18,405 nucleotides of DNA from Rodentolepis nana (lineage: Eukaryota; Platyhelminthes; Cestoda; Cyclophyllidea; Hymenolepididae), in assembly GCA_900617975.1 (NCBI GenBank), contig UZAE01000776.1:1-18405 (forward strand). Direction: 5' to 3'. Of this stretch, positions 18,104-18,405 are shown piece after piece (the stretch's first letter is position 1; each line of letters begins with the position of its first letter). Under the pieces are notes generated by a model. It did not search any database and was not told the DNA's origin. It saw only the letters and a program-made list of their open reading frames with translations. The position numbers were made by a program, and so were the translations under genes.

Positions 18104-18405
18104 ATTTGAGAGAGTTTCGCTATGATTGAGGCGCTGTTTCGTGTTCACAAAATAACCAGTTAGAAAGTGCGATTTGCCTGACCTCTCCACAATGACCCTC
18201 TGAAAATGCTTCGCACATTACGAGGAAGAAGAAAAAAGAAGAAACACAAAATTCAAAATTGGTAAATACTTCTAAACCTCTTCACTTGAAAACAAAGTAT
18301 TAATAGGTAGAACAACTTCAAAAAAGTGGTAACTCTGCAGTTTACCCTTACGCTCTGACTCTTATTGCAAAAAAATTTTTGTAGCAATTCTATTAATTAT
18401 AATAA
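18104..18405. other. Window end, no gene seen
   Basis: About 300 nt of AT-rich DNA with an AGAAGAAGAAAAAAGAAGAAA-like purine run near 18222-18245. Nothing else is supported. Confidence 0.5.

Noticed and set aside
1..18405. tRNA or rRNA genes
   Set aside because: No cloverleaf-compatible B box with acceptor pairing and no rRNA-like segment was found by eye; short TTCGAA-like matches were isolated.

Overview
The window is animal nuclear DNA, most likely from an arthropod; I cannot name the species. It is AT-rich and gene-poor. It holds one spliced gene with GT-AG introns, one decayed LINE, a SINE family with target-site duplications, and a large tandem array. I see no bacterial or organellar features.

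Layout. Positions 1-1080 are the 3' end of a non-LTR retrotransposon: RT C-terminus, RNase H and a CCHC-type tail, broken by frameshifts, followed by a short 3' UTR. SINE copies lie at 2858-3188 (+), 9080-9382 (-), 10454-10777 (+), 12571-16572 (-) and about 17775-18088 (-). A complete-looking glycogenin gene runs on the minus strand from a TATA box at 6853-6860 to a stop codon at 4103-4105. It has a start codon split by intron 1, four main coding exons, and introns of 71, 44, 71 and about 1543 nt. The rest is unannotated AT-rich DNA, apart from one coding-like minus-strand stretch at 11389-11631 that I do not recognise.

Most unusual region. The SINE copy at 12571-16572 is about 4.0 kb, against 0.30-0.33 kb for its relatives. 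Its 5' head has expanded into about 65 units of roughly 40 bp with nested higher-order duplications. The whole insertion is still bracketed by an exact 13-bp target-site duplication. The architecture resembles the hominid SVA (SINE-VNTR-Alu) type, here in a probable arthropod and built from the SINE's own head. All long ORFs in this region are repeat artefacts.

How the parts relate. The last ~46 nt of every SINE copy match the 3' UTR end of the LINE at 1033-1080 (41 of 46 aligned positions, one 2-nt gap). This is the expected signature of a SINE mobilised by the reverse transcriptase of a partner LINE. The window therefore shows a likely LINE partner, ordinary SINE offspring, and one copy that grew into a satellite-like locus.
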